DNA of 64,000 bases from Ralstonia pickettii (GCF_030582395.1 NZ_CP104382.1:620001-684000); one strand, 5' to 3'. Counted from the stretch's first letter, positions 1-8,503 are shown. A program made the numbers and translations. Notes: a model not told the origin generated them from the sequence alone.

Positions 1-470
1 CGGCGCCGTGATCGTGCTGACCGGCCCCAGCGGGTTGCCAGCACCACCTGCTGCACCGCCCACGCTGCCCAGCGCGCCGGTAATCGGAGCGAGCGGGTTG
101 CCACCACCCGTCGCCCCGCCCAGCCCACCGAGTGCACCAGTAATCGGAGCGAGCGGGCTGCTGCCACCCGTGGCGCCACCGAGACCGCCCAGCAGACCGG
201 TGATCGGAGCGAGCGGGCTGGCGCCGCCGGTGCCACCCAGACCGCCGAGTGCGCCGGTAATCGGAGCAAGCGGATTACCGCCGCCAGTCGCCCCGCCGAG
301 CCCGCCCAGCAGACCGGTGATCGGAGCAAGCGGGCTGGTGCCGCCAGTGCCGCCAAGACCGCCCAGTGCGCCAGTAATCGGGGCGAGCGGATTGCCGCCA
401 CCCGTCGCACCGCCGAGGCCGCCCAGCAGACCCGTGATCGGCGCCAGCGGGTTGCCGCCCGATGCCGTCG
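1..470 (-). repeat. Tandem 57-60-bp coding repeats
   Basis: About eight in-frame units of 19-20 codons within the minus-strand lipoprotein gene, each encoding NPLAPITG(L/A)LGGLGG followed by (A/T)GG. Unit edges alternate between LLGGLGG and ALGGLGG. The units continue to the left edge, so the array may be longer. Unit lengths are multiples of three, so gain or loss would change protein length without frameshift. Confidence 0.85.
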
Positions 471-1410
471 GCGAATACACGACGCCACCCAGCGCGGCGA
501 CGGTATTGCCTGTGGCCGTGACCACACCACCCAGGCCGCTGACCACCGGAACATTGGCCGAAGTGAGCGTGGTGCCGCCCTTGGCTACGGCGCCGCCGAT
601 CGTACCCAGCAGCGTGTTGGCCGGCGAACCCAGGCCGGTGGCCGCGCCCAGCGTTTGCGTACCGCTGGTGACCTGCGAAGTCAGCGGCACGATCGCCGTG
701 CTCAGCTGTTGCGTGAGTTGCTCCACGGGGCCGGTCGACAGGGCCGTGCCGAGCGTGCCGCCGCCGTTGGCCACCGCTTGGCCGACTTGCGAGACCACAC
801 CGGCCAGCGGCGTTGTCACCGGAGCTAGCGGTGCCAGCGGGCCGGTGCCCAGATTGTTGACCAGCGTGCCGGCGCTCGTGACGGTGTTACCGGCACCGGT
901 CACCACATTACCGAGGCTGGAGACCGTGGTGCCCACCGGATTGGCATTGCGGCCGATGCTGCCCAGCCCATTCTGCACGCCAGTGCCCAGCGCAGAAACT
1001 GTCGCGCCTGCGTTTTCGACGACACCGCCCAAGCCGCTTTGGACACCGCTCAGTTGCGAGGGCAGCGGCGCCGTTGCGATCGTCTTGCCAAGACCGCTGA
1101 CCGTCGAACCGGCGCTCGTGACAATGCCGCCGGCATTGTTGAGGACAGCGCCAGTCGGCGTCAGCGGCGCAGGTGCCGGAGTCGGGCTCGGGCTGGGTGA
1201 GGGCGACGGAGACGGCGAGGGGGAGGGCGAAGGCGAGGGGGAGGGCGCAGGAGAAGGCGTCGGCGTTGAACCGCCGCCATTGTTATTGGAGCCACCGCCG
1301 TTTGAACCGCCCAGCGAACCCCCGAGGTCGCCGGAGCCGGAGCTGGCGCAACCACCCAAAACCAAAAGGCTTGCCATGGTGGCGGCCAGGCACTTGATGT
1401 TCTTATTCAT
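1..1410 (-). CDS. Gly-rich repeat lipoprotein (collagen-like annotation class), 3' end cut by window edge
   Basis: Open on the minus strand from ATG 1408-1410 to the left edge (470 codons visible). A GGGAG ribosome site lies just upstream. The start MNKNIKCLAA leads to a lipobox LVLGGC with Cys21, so the product should be an outer-membrane or surface lipoprotein. A Gly/Ser/Asn stretch follows, then a Ser-Pro repeat linker (about residues 48-81), a middle region of Val/Gly/Leu-rich segments, and near-identical 19-20-residue repeats with the core GNPLAPITG(L/A)LGGLGG. Ralstonia homologues are often labelled collagen-like, but the repeats are not strict Gly-X-Y. It is a paralogue of the divergent gene at 1899 and lies beside the Flp pilus locus. 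Function unknown; surface structure or adhesion is inference. The stop codon is outside the window. Confidence 0.85.
   Translation of the reverse strand, partial: MNKNIKCLAATMASLLVLGGCASSGSGDLGGSLGGSNGGGSNNNGGGSTPTPSPAPSPSPSPSPSPSPSPSPSPSPTPAPAPLTPTGAVLNNAGGIVTSAGSTVSGLGKTIATAPLPSQLSGVQSGLGGVVENAGATVSALGTGVQNGLGSIGRNANPVGTTVSSLGNVVTGAGNTVTSAGTLVNNLGTGPLAPLAPVTTPLAGVVSQVGQAVANGGGTLGTALSTGPVEQLTQQLSTAIVPLTSQVTSGTQTLGAATGLGSPANTLLGTIGGAVAKGGTTLTSANVPVVSGLGGVVTATGNTVAALGGVVYSPTASGGNPLAPITGLLGGLGGATGGGNPLAPITGALGGLGGTGGTSPLAPITGLLGGLGGATGGGNPLAPITGALGGLGGTGGASPLAPITGLLGGLGGATGGSSPLAPITGALGGLGGATGGGNPLAPITGALGSVGGAAGGAGNPLGPVSTITAP
1168..1266 (-). repeat. Ser-Pro hexanucleotide-type repeat (linker)
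   Basis: A purine/GC simple-sequence tract that, on the minus strand, encodes alternating Ser-Pro and Thr-Pro/Ala-Pro dipeptides. It lies between the lipidated N-terminus and the repeat body and looks like an extended spacer that holds the protein away from the membrane or across the wall. Confidence 0.8.
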
Positions 1411-1898
1411 GATCGATCTCCCGTTTTAAAAGTCCGCTTTAGTCAGCAGGAAAAAGTCTCACTCTCGATGTGAGGTGGTCAGACTCTGCAAACGGTGTGC
1501 CATGTCGCGGTTATTACGCAATGCGTAATGAGCCTCCTGAATTTGCGACGATTACCGCCATAAAAATGGCGAAACTGTGGAAATTAACCAGATTGCGGTA
1601 TTTACACGCCCTGCCAGAGCGCGGGCAAAAGGTTTGTCTGTCAGGTTATGTGGGAACGAATGTGTTCCGTGTCACGTTACGCCGTAACGTGCGAAACGCG
1701 GATTTGGACGTCGTAACACGGCGTGTTGAGATCGGGGTAATACCTGATGTACTGCCCACAAGCCCAATAAATAAGCCGCTCTCCGAAAACTGAATCATGG
1801 TTCTAATGCACCTGGCATGTCATTTGCAGAATGTGGCGCGCAGTCCGCAGTACCGAGCTCAGACATCAAGACACATCATTCCAAGAAGGGGACGGACC
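1411..1898. other. 488-bp divergent intergenic region between two paralogous lipoprotein genes
   Basis: AT-richer than the flanks. It holds the promoters of both divergent genes and several inverted repeats (separate entry). A 107-codon open frame at 1470-1793 lies across the dyads and has no convincing ribosome site, so I treat it as non-coding. I could not assign -35/-10 elements with confidence. Confidence 0.6.
1653..1727. promoter_or_regulatory. Cluster of three inverted repeats (candidate operators)
   Basis: Three dyads within 75 bp. GGAAC-N6-GTTCC lies at 1653-1668. The perfect 19-mer CACGTTACGCCGTAACGTG lies at 1673-1691 (9-bp arms, 1-bp centre). AACACG-G-CGTGTT lies at 1715-1727. None is followed by a T-run, so they are more like protein-binding sites than terminators. 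The GTCACGT core at 1671-1677 recurs upstream of flp at 3315-3330. The regulator is unknown. Confidence 0.55.
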
Positions 1899-3020
1899 AT
1901 GACTCACATTCGACACTCCATTCGCGTTGCGCCGTTGGCCTGCGCTGTTGCCGCACTCATGCTCGCGGCTTGTTCTTCGGGAGGCTCCGGCTCGGGCAGT
2001 TCGCCCAATCCGAGCCCGAACGACACGACGGGCGTGACGCCCATCGGCAAGGTTGCAAACGGCGGCGGCAACACCGTTGTGGCGACCGGCCAGGCAGTCA
2101 GCAGCCTTGGCTCGACGCTTCAGAACGCAAACATTCCGGGCCTGTCCGATCAAGCCAAGGCTGGGCTTGGCGGCACGGTCGACAACGCCGGCAAGGCTGT
2201 CAGCGATCTCGGTCTGGGCGTTCAGACCGGGCTTGGCAAGATGGGCCAGAACCCCAACCCGATCGGCACCACGGTGGCCAGCACGGGCAATGTCGTGACG
2301 GATCTGGGCCAAGCCACGGTGAGCGCCGGCTCGCTGGTGCAGGGCCTCGGCCAGGGCTCGGGCGCACCGCTCGCGCCGATCACCCAACCTGTGGGCGGTG
2401 GCGTTCAGCAGGTCGGCCAGGCTTTGATTGGCGGCGGCACCCTCCTGGGTAGCGCGTTGTCTTCGGGCGCGGTTCAGCAGGTGACGCAGCAACTCAGTAC
2501 GGCAATCGTGCCCGTTACCACGCAGATCAGCGGCGCCACCCAGATGGTAGGTGATTCGACAGGTCTGGGCGGAGCCCTGAACAACCTGCTAGGGACCGTT
2601 GGCGGTGGCGTGGCCGGCGCCGGAAACACCATCACCGGGACGGGCGTGCCGGTGGTCTCGAACCTGGGCCCGGTAGTCACTTCGCTTGGTACCACGGTCG
2701 CGGCAGTCGGCGGCGTCGCCACGACTGGCGGTTCCGCGGGCAGCAACCCTCTGGGCGGTCTGCTCGGTGGGGTGGGCGGCAGCTCCGGCGGCTCGAACCC
2801 GCTGGCGCCGTTGACAGGCTTGCTGGGCGGCGCTGGTGGCTCCAACCCCCTGGCCCCGGTTACGGGCGCGCTGGGCGGCGCAGGCGGCGGCAGCAACCCG
2901 CTGGCGCCTGTCACCGGACTTTTGGGCGGCGTTACGAGCGCTGCCGGTGGAGCATCGGGCGGCAACCCGCTGGCTCCCATTACCAACTTGCTGGGCGGCG
3001 TTGGCAGCCTGGCGCACTGA
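1899..3020 (+). CDS. Gly-rich repeat lipoprotein, paralogue of the minus-strand gene at 1-1410
   Basis: 373 residues. I chose ATG 1899 over an upstream in-frame start at 1797 because it has an AAGGGGA ribosome site and begins a clean signal peptide (MTHIRHSIRVAPLACAV) ending in lipobox LAAC with Cys25. After a Ser/Gly/Pro linker come Val/Gly/Leu-rich modules shared with the divergent paralogue (GNTV, LGTTV, QQLSTAIVPVT). The C-terminus has about five units with core SNPLAP(V/L)TGLLGG, ending GSLAH. The gene is followed by a clear intrinsic terminator, so it is a separate unit from the flp operon. Function unknown; the lipobox and repeats suggest a surface-exposed lipoprotein. Confidence 0.85.
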   Translation: MTHIRHSIRVAPLACAVAALMLAACSSGGSGSGSSPNPSPNDTTGVTPIGKVANGGGNTVVATGQAVSSLGSTLQNANIPGLSDQAKAGLGGTVDNAGKAVSDLGLGVQTGLGKMGQNPNPIGTTVASTGNVVTDLGQATVSAGSLVQGLGQGSGAPLAPITQPVGGGVQQVGQALIGGGTLLGSALSSGAVQQVTQQLSTAIVPVTTQISGATQMVGDSTGLGGALNNLLGTVGGGVAGAGNTITGTGVPVVSNLGPVVTSLGTTVAAVGGVATTGGSAGSNPLGGLLGGVGGSSGGSNPLAPLTGLLGGAGGSNPLAPVTGALGGAGGGSNPLAPVTGLLGGVTSAAGGASGGNPLAPITNLLGGVGSLAH

Positions 3021-3047
3021 GCAGTACCTGTCTGTGCTCTTGAAGGT

Positions 3048-3085
3048 GCGCGGGCGTGTTCCCGTCGCTCGCGCATCCTTTTTTT
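3048..3085 (+). terminator. Intrinsic terminator after the repeat lipoprotein gene
   Basis: Stem GCGCGGGCG (3048-3056) with CGCTCGCGC (3066-3074), nine pairs including one G-U, a 9-nt loop, then ATCC and seven T (3079-3085). Confidence 0.8.
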
Positions 3086-3583
3086 GCCTCGACAGAAATG
3101 GGGAGCGTTCCGACCAACCTGAAGGATTAATGGGAAACCCGCTCGCAATAATCAGTTCGGTCTGGGGTTTATTAGGGGATTTCCATTAGTTTTCAGTGAG
3201 TTGGCGCATCTTTAATAAATTTAAATAGAGACTTAACTCTAAATTGAGGCAAGTACCTCAGTTGAGTTATTTTGTTTGCGGCGCCGCACGCCTATAAAGC
3301 TGTTACGGGGTGTTACGTGACATACGTGACACGCCGGCAAAATAAGCGCCCATGGGGGGTGTGCGGTGATCATTCGACGTGATCGGGACATTACGTCCGA
3401 TGCATTTGAATTTTGTTCCGTTAGTGGAACAGCGCGGGCTGCGAAGTTTTTCGAGGTCTGCGTCATCGCTCTAAATCCCCATGCGTTTATTCGTTATAAG
3501 CACATATGAACTGGCTAAGGTTGGAGCGCCGGAAGCTGGTCGATATCAACACATCCGCGGGCGAGTGCAAACAGGAGAGAGTC
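3086..3583. promoter_or_regulatory. flp operon upstream region with several dyads
   Basis: About 500 bp without a credible gene, AT-rich between 3180 and 3275. It holds a nested dyad at 3234-3269 (TAACTC...GAGTTA outside, TGAGG-N6-CCTCA at 3245-3260 inside). At 3301-3330 there are repeated TGTTACG (3301, 3311) and two ACGTGAC copies (3315-3321, 3324-3330). At 3415-3430 lies GTTCC-N6-GGAAC. The GTCACGT core (read on the minus strand) matches the dyad at 1671-1691. No convincing -24/-12 sigma-54 promoter was found by eye. Confidence 0.5.
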
Positions 3584-3772
3584 ATGAAAAACGCCATTCT
3601 GAAGTTCCTTCGCGACGAACAAGGTGCCACTGCCATTGAATATGGGCTGATCGCCGGGCTTATTGCCGTAGCAATTGTGACGACAGTCGGCACGCTCGGC
3701 GGCAACATCAACGCCGCCTTCAGACAGGTCTGCCTCAGCTTCAACAAGGTCACCGGCTACGCAGCGTGCTAA
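3584..3772 (+). CDS. flp: Flp-type pilin
   Basis: 62 residues, the usual Flp size. ATG 3584 has a strong AGGAGAGAG ribosome site. The leader MKNAILKFLRDEQG is followed by ATAIEYGLIAGLIAVAIV. The G/A-T-A-I-E-Y processing site (Gly14/Ala15, Glu-Tyr at 19-20) and hydrophobic stretch are diagnostic of Flp prepilins cleaved by TadV. The mature pilin polymerises into the thin adhesive Tad pilus. First gene of the operon; the peptidase gene starts 3 bp after the stop. Confidence 0.95.
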   Translation: MKNAILKFLRDEQGATAIEYGLIAGLIAVAIVTTVGTLGGNINAAFRQVCLSFNKVTGYAAC

Positions 3773-3775
3773 GGC

Positions 3776-4327
3776 GTGTATAGCCAAGCAGAGCTGGCCC
3801 GCTGGGCTGCCGTAGTCGTATTTGCCATTTCCGTCATTGCCTTCGATGTTCGCTTCCGGCGCGTGCCAAATTGGCTAGTCGTCGTTGGCATCGCGTTGTC
3901 CATCGGACTCATCAAGTCTGGGGGGGCACTAGACCTGGCTTACGACTGGCAGGACGTGGGGTTGGGGGCGGTAATTGCATTTGTTTGCCTGCTCCCGTTT
4001 TACGCGCTCGGCTGGATGGGGGCAGGGGACGTCAAGCTTTTTACCGTGGCGGGCATGCTCGCCGGTTGGCACGGACTCATTGCAGTTTGGCTGGTTGCGA
4101 GCTTTCTTTCGGGCGTTCATGCGCTGGCAATTTTGCTGTTACGCCGAGTTGACGCCGCAGAACCGTCGGGCTGGTTGTTGATGAGAGCGTGCCCTGCCCT
4201 CGTGCGCTGGGACGCCAATCAAGCCGGTAAGCGCGGCATTCCATATGCAGCGTACATGGCAGTCGGACTGCTGAGCTTGCCGTGGGTACCGGCAGCTATG
4301 CGAATGCCATGGCTGCCGGGAATGTGA
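3776..4327 (+). CDS. tadV: Flp prepilin peptidase (TadV/CpaA, A24 aspartic protease family)
   Basis: 183-residue polytopic membrane protein. The GTG start at 3776, 3 bp after flp, is the best fit; the AAGG at the flp stop may serve as ribosome site. It shows both A24 signatures: an Asp near residue 24 (FDVRFRRVPN) and the MGAGDVK motif (about residues 81-87). These are the two catalytic aspartates of TadV/type IV prepilin peptidases. It is expected to cleave Flp and the TadE/TadG pseudopilins at the inner membrane. Confidence 0.9.
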   Translation: MYSQAELARWAAVVVFAISVIAFDVRFRRVPNWLVVVGIALSIGLIKSGGALDLAYDWQDVGLGAVIAFVCLLPFYALGWMGAGDVKLFTVAGMLAGWHGLIAVWLVASFLSGVHALAILLLRRVDAAEPSGWLLMRACPALVRWDANQAGKRGIPYAAYMAVGLLSLPWVPAAMRMPWLPGM

Positions 4328-4387
4328 TTCTGCAGGACGACGAGAGTCGCTAAAAGCGACCAACGTACAAGAAAAAAGGAGTCGGCC

Positions 4388-4876
4388 ATGCCGACATTGC
4401 ACAGGGAACGGGAGCGCACGCAATCCAGCGGGCGCAGGGCGACTGGTTTCAGGCGAGCTAGCCGTGGCGCAACATCCATTGAGTTTGCCATGGTCGTGCC
4501 GGTGCTCTTAGCGCTGATACTAGGCATCGTCTATTACGGCCTCATCTTCGCCATGCAGCAGGTTCTTACGCTTGCTGCTGAAGAGGGCGCGCGCGCAGCG
4601 CTGCGTTATCAGCCCACCAATACTCAACGTGTAGCTGCGGCCTACACCGCGGTGTCGTCGGTACTGCCTGCCTTCCTCAGTGGTCAGGTTCAGACCAACC
4701 AGAACGGCACGCCCTTGGTCAATTGCCAAAACCAGAACGGCATGCAGTGTCTGAGTGTGGTTCTGACCCTGCCGCTCACGTCCGGCAACAGCCCAATGCT
4801 GCCCGCGATTCCGTTGCTGCCGGTACCCGACACTTTGACGGGGTCTGCGGTTGTACAACTGATTGCCGGCTCCTAG
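4388..4876 (+). CDS. tadE: TadE-like pseudopilin
   Basis: 162 residues, preceded by AAAAAAGGAG. The N-terminus is basic, then RGATSIEFAMVVPVLLALILGIVYYGLIF (given here as a description: Gly-Ala, Ser-Ile-Glu-Phe and a long hydrophobic helix) at about residues 27-55. This is the TadE processing motif with Glu at +5, recognised by TadV. The remainder is a small periplasmic domain with two Cys (about residues 117 and 124). TadE/F proteins are minor pseudopilins needed for pilus assembly. It lies between the peptidase and cpaB, as in many beta-proteobacterial Tad loci. Confidence 0.85.
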   Translation: MPTLHRERERTQSSGRRATGFRRASRGATSIEFAMVVPVLLALILGIVYYGLIFAMQQVLTLAAEEGARAALRYQPTNTQRVAAAYTAVSSVLPAFLSGQVQTNQNGTPLVNCQNQNGMQCLSVVLTLPLTSGNSPMLPAIPLLPVPDTLTGSAVVQLIAGS

Positions 4877-4921
4877 ACATAGTCGCCCCTGTTGCATCAG
4901 CTGCCTCGGGACAGTCTTCAG

Positions 4922-5845
4922 ATGACAAGCAAATATCTCCAGATTTTCGCTGCCGGGTTATTGTTGCTCGCAGCCATTTTGGGAGCGGTGGCATGGAAGA
5001 GCGCGCACCGCTCAGCTGCTCCGATTACGGTGCAGCAAAATGGAAAGACACTCTATCCCGTCGTGGTCACTGTCAAGCCGTTGGAAGCAGGCAAGCCTAT
5101 AACCGCAGACCAGGTGGGCGTTGAACCGCTGCCGATCAACCCCGCCGATGCATTTTCCGATGTGAGCAAGGTCGTCGGCCGCGAGCCAATTACACCGATC
5201 GGCGTGGGTGTACCGCTCATTGGCACCCAGCTATCTTCAGGGCTGGCGCAGCAGGTTGAAGCAGGACAGCGGGCGGTCGCGATCAATGTCGATGAAGTGA
5301 TCGGCGTTGGAAATCGCGTGATGCCTGGCGACTACGTTGATGTGTTTCTGGTGCTACGCAAGGATGGGCAAGAAGTTGATGTCAGTCAGGCGCGCTTGCT
5401 TCTGCCGCACCTGCGGGTACTGGCGTTCGGAGCGCTTGCAGTCAATGACGCCACACAGAAGCAGCCCGATGCGAACGCCGCTACACGGAAGGTAGATCAG
5501 GCGAGGACAGCCGTGTTGGCTGTGCCTGTGGAATCCGTCAGCCAGCTGGCGATTGCACATCAATCCGGCCGTTTGTTGTTGGCCTTGCGCAATCCGACAG
5601 ACGATTCGGAGCCCACCGTGCGCCCACAGGACGCGCGCTTGATCGCTCAAGCGAATCGCAATTCGCTCGATGCAGCCCTAACAGGGGTATCGCTCCCCAG
5701 CCTCACGGGAGGAGTGCACCGGCCTGTTGTCATGCCGCCGTTGCCACTCGCCGTCATGAGTTCGCGCAGTGCAACTGGCACTGGCGGTCTGCGAGGTGGT
5801 GTCGACATCATCCGGGCAGGAAAACGTGAGGACCAACATGACTGA
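4922..5845 (+). CDS. cpaB: Flp pilus assembly protein CpaB/RcpC (SAF domain)
   Basis: 307 residues from ATG 4922; an in-frame TTG at 4892 is less likely because the ATG directly precedes a typical signal anchor (YLQIFAAGLLLLAAILGAVAW). A SAF-like segment follows (VTVKPLEAGKPITADQV, about residues 50-66), then the conserved VGNRVMPGDYVDVFLVL region typical of CpaB/RcpC. These periplasmic proteins act with the secretin CpaC. The 3' end overlaps cpaC by 8 bp, which implies translational coupling. Confidence 0.9.
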   Translation: MTSKYLQIFAAGLLLLAAILGAVAWKSAHRSAAPITVQQNGKTLYPVVVTVKPLEAGKPITADQVGVEPLPINPADAFSDVSKVVGREPITPIGVGVPLIGTQLSSGLAQQVEAGQRAVAINVDEVIGVGNRVMPGDYVDVFLVLRKDGQEVDVSQARLLLPHLRVLAFGALAVNDATQKQPDANAATRKVDQARTAVLAVPVESVSQLAIAHQSGRLLLALRNPTDDSEPTVRPQDARLIAQANRNSLDAALTGVSLPSLTGGVHRPVVMPPLPLAVMSSRSATGTGGLRGGVDIIRAGKREDQHD

Positions 5846-7154
5846 AGCCGCCATGGTTCGCGGTTGGGTGAGGGCAATGGCATTGGGTTGTGCGGCGCTG
5901 GTGTCACCGGTGTATGGCGAGAACGCTGTAACGGGACAGTCGCTGCACTTGCTGGTTGGCAGTCAACGCGAGGTCCGGCTTAGCAAACCGCTTGAGCGCA
6001 TTGCCATCGGAAATCCGGAGGTGGCCGATGCCTTGTTGCTCAAAGGGCGTGGCAACTCCACGAGTCTGCTGATCGTTGCGAAAAAACCGGGTGCCGGCAG
6101 CATTATGGTGTGGACGCAAGGCGGTACAGCGCTCACTTATAACGTGCAGGTCGATTCAGAAGCGCGCAGCCCGGGTAGCCCTGAGCTCGTGGTGGAGGGA
6201 AATACCGCTGTCCTTACCGGGCAAAGCAAGGACGTCTATGCCTTGGCACGGGCCCGACGGGCGGCCGCGGCTTCGACCGGGGGCGAGGCGCCCAAGGGCG
6301 GAAATGTGACCGACAACACCACGCTTGCTGCGCCGGGCACGGTCCAGGTGGATGTCCGTGTGGTGGAATTCAGCAAGACGGTCCTGAAAGAAGCCGGTTT
6401 TACATTTTCCCGTACACGCGGCGGTTTTTCGTTTGGGAGCTTCACTCCGAATGCCTCGTCCGCCGCGCCCACGCCCATCAGTACGGCGTTCAATTTGGTG
6501 TTGTCCTCGGCAAGCAAGGGGCTCAGTGCAAACTTGAGCTTGATGGAAGCAAACGGTCTTGCACGCATGCTCGCCGAGCCGAGCTTGGTGGCGCTGTCAG
6601 GCCAGAGCGCCAACTTTCTCGCTGGCGGTGAAATTCCTATTCCCGTACCGCAGGCCCTGGGCACGACCACGATCGAATACAAACCCTTTGGTATCGGGCT
6701 AACGGTATCGCCGACTGTTTTATCGGATAACCGCATCGCCCTGAAGGTGGCACCCGAGGCAAGCGACCTCGATTTCAGCCGCGGTGTCACGCTAAACGGT
6801 GCCACTGTGCCGGCCATCGTCACCCGTCGTGCCGACACCACTGTCGAATTAGGCGATGGGGAGAGCTTCGTCATTGGCGGCTTGGTCAATCGCACTACCC
6901 TGTCGAACGTCTCAAAAGTGCCGATTCTTGGCGACCTTCCCATAATTGGCGCGTTTTTCAAGCAATTGAACTACAACCAGGAAGAGCGTGAGCTTGTGAT
7001 CATCGTCACGCCGCATTTGGTTCGACCGATGGCGCGCACCGCCCCCATTGACCAAATGCTTCCAGGCAAGGCGAGGGATAGTGCTGGGCAGCCAGTCTGG
7101 CAGCCGTTCGTTCTTGGGGTGGCTGATCCGGCCATGCCCGGGTTCTCTCGCTGA
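5838..7154 (+). CDS. cpaC: Tad secretin CpaC/RcpA
   Basis: 438 residues from ATG 5838 with GTGAGGA upstream. After a signal peptide (about residues 1-29) there is an N-terminal T2SS/T3SS-type secretin domain (LVGSQREVRLSKPLERIAIG) with a BON-like segment. The secretin core (about 165-410) has VQVDVRVVE, EPSLVALSGQSANFLAGGE and the terminal VPILGDLPIIGAFFK motif. It forms the outer-membrane channel for the pilus. It overlaps cpaB by 8 bp and precedes cpaE by 17 bp. Confidence 0.93.
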   Translation: MTEAAMVRGWVRAMALGCAALVSPVYGENAVTGQSLHLLVGSQREVRLSKPLERIAIGNPEVADALLLKGRGNSTSLLIVAKKPGAGSIMVWTQGGTALTYNVQVDSEARSPGSPELVVEGNTAVLTGQSKDVYALARARRAAAASTGGEAPKGGNVTDNTTLAAPGTVQVDVRVVEFSKTVLKEAGFTFSRTRGGFSFGSFTPNASSAAPTPISTAFNLVLSSASKGLSANLSLMEANGLARMLAEPSLVALSGQSANFLAGGEIPIPVPQALGTTTIEYKPFGIGLTVSPTVLSDNRIALKVAPEASDLDFSRGVTLNGATVPAIVTRRADTTVELGDGESFVIGGLVNRTTLSNVSKVPILGDLPIIGAFFKQLNYNQEERELVIIVTPHLVRPMARTAPIDQMLPGKARDSAGQPVWQPFVLGVADPAMPGFSR

Positions 7155-7171
7155 CCAGGCTTGGGGGAAGC

Positions 7172-8503
7172 ATGGATTACTTTCTCCTGCATGGAGGCGG
7201 ACAGGGCGATGCGCAGCCGGCAACCACGCACCGCTGGCTGGCCGGGGCGATTCGCGAGCTAGGTGTGCTGGTCGCACAGACCAGCAGCCACGACGGCTTT
7301 TTGGAACAGATCGCGGCAGTGAACCCAGAGGTGGTTTTCGTGCGTTTCGCGTCGGCGCCGACGTTGACCGACGCACCGGATCAAGACCAAAAGCTGGGCG
7401 AAGGCACCGATGCCATCGTTGAGGCAACGCAACTGGTTGGTCAACTCGCCGTGCTATATCCGGGGCTGCCCCTGGTCGCCATCGGTTCGGCGGCGGATGG
7501 TCGCGCCATGCTTGCGGCGCTGCGCGCTGGGGTGAAGGACTTCATCGATATCGACGGCGCCCCAGCTGAGGCGGTGCGCGTGGTACGGCGCCTGCTTGCC
7601 GAGCGCGCGTCCGCCGAGCCGACCCGCCGTGGCCGCGTGCTGGCCGTGTTGGGCGCCCGCCCAGGCGTGGGCGCCACCACGTTGGCCACCAATCTGGCCA
7701 CGCTCGTTCGCCGCACGTCGGCCAGTGATGTGATGCTGCTCGACCTGGGGCAGCCGCTGCGTGATGGCGCGCTCTACCTGAACGTGCAGGCCAATTTCCA
7801 TTTCGTCGAGGCGGTGCGCAATCTGCGCCGCTTCGACCAGGTGTTCGTGCAGACCGCGCTATCGCGTCATCCGAACGGGCTAGCCGTCCTGCCGCTGCCG
7901 ATCTCGCTGGCCGAGATGCGCGACATTTCGTTCTCCGAAGCGCTTGGCCTGCTCAATCGGCTGCGCACGTTCTTCGACCTGCAGGTCGTCGACCTGGGCG
8001 GTTTCGGCAACATCGACTTCATTGCGCAGATCATCAAGGCCGCCGACGACGTCATGCTGGTGACCGAGCAGAGCGTGGGTGCCATTGTCTCGGCCGCCGA
8101 GCTGATGCAGGAACTCAAGAAGCGCGAAATTGACCGCGACCACCTGCACCTGACCATTTCAAAGTTCGACACGCGTCTGTCGCTGGACGCGGCACAGATT
8201 GCCGAGCGGTTGGAAATTCCCAACGTGCTGACGGTGCCGAACCGCCGGGAAGCGCTGGTGATCGCCTCAAACCAGGGCGCGATGCTCGCGGAAACACACC
8301 CCACCGACGCCTATGTGCGCGCGCTTGCCCAGATCGCGCAGACGCTTGGCTATGCGCAGCAGAGCGAGCGTGCGTCAGGAGTCGCAAGCTGGGTGTCAGG
8401 CGTAGGTGCCCGACTGGGTGGGCGTTTTGGCGGACGTTCCAAACGCAAGTCGGCAGACGCCACTGAACTGGACATCGGGACCACCGAACGGAACGCGACA
8501 TGA
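7172..8503 (+). CDS. cpaE: Pilus localisation ATPase CpaE/TadZ
   Basis: 443 residues, with GGGGGAAGC ahead of ATG 7172. Residues about 1-145 form an atypical receiver-like domain. From 155 onward is a ParA/MinD-like ATPase with a deviant Walker A, GARPGVGATT (161-170), which lacks the usual lysine, as in TadZ proteins. Later blocks (VMLLDLGQPL; LQVVDLGGFGNIDF) are ParA-like. TadZ places the pilus machinery at cell poles. The 3' end overlaps cpaF by an ATGA. From about 7600 the codon bias becomes strongly GC-rich compared with the genes before. Confidence 0.92.
   Translation: MDYFLLHGGGQGDAQPATTHRWLAGAIRELGVLVAQTSSHDGFLEQIAAVNPEVVFVRFASAPTLTDAPDQDQKLGEGTDAIVEATQLVGQLAVLYPGLPLVAIGSAADGRAMLAALRAGVKDFIDIDGAPAEAVRVVRRLLAERASAEPTRRGRVLAVLGARPGVGATTLATNLATLVRRTSASDVMLLDLGQPLRDGALYLNVQANFHFVEAVRNLRRFDQVFVQTALSRHPNGLAVLPLPISLAEMRDISFSEALGLLNRLRTFFDLQVVDLGGFGNIDFIAQIIKAADDVMLVTEQSVGAIVSAAELMQELKKREIDRDHLHLTISKFDTRLSLDAAQIAERLEIPNVLTVPNRREALVIASNQGAMLAETHPTDAYVRALAQIAQTLGYAQQSERASGVASWVSGVGARLGGRFGGRSKRKSADATELDIGTTERNAT

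Noticed and set aside
1..470. Regular repeats that might suggest a CRISPR array
   Set aside because: The units are contiguous in-frame coding repeats with no unique spacers.
8..1429. Long Pro-rich open frame on the plus strand
   Set aside because: It is the reverse of a lipoprotein gene whose minus-strand reading has a ribosome site, signal peptide, lipobox and coherent repeats; the plus frame has no such features.
1470..1793. 107-codon frame in the divergent control region
   Set aside because: No convincing ribosome site, odd composition, and it runs through three inverted repeats that look like operators.
3239..3466. 75-codon minus-strand frame upstream of flp
   Set aside because: No ribosome site or family features; it lies in an AT-rich, dyad-rich promoter region.
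3086..3583. Sigma-54 (-24/-12) promoter for the flp operon
   Set aside because: Only weak GG-N10-GC matches (near 3426 and 3525) were found and neither has the TTGC -12 element, so I do not call it.
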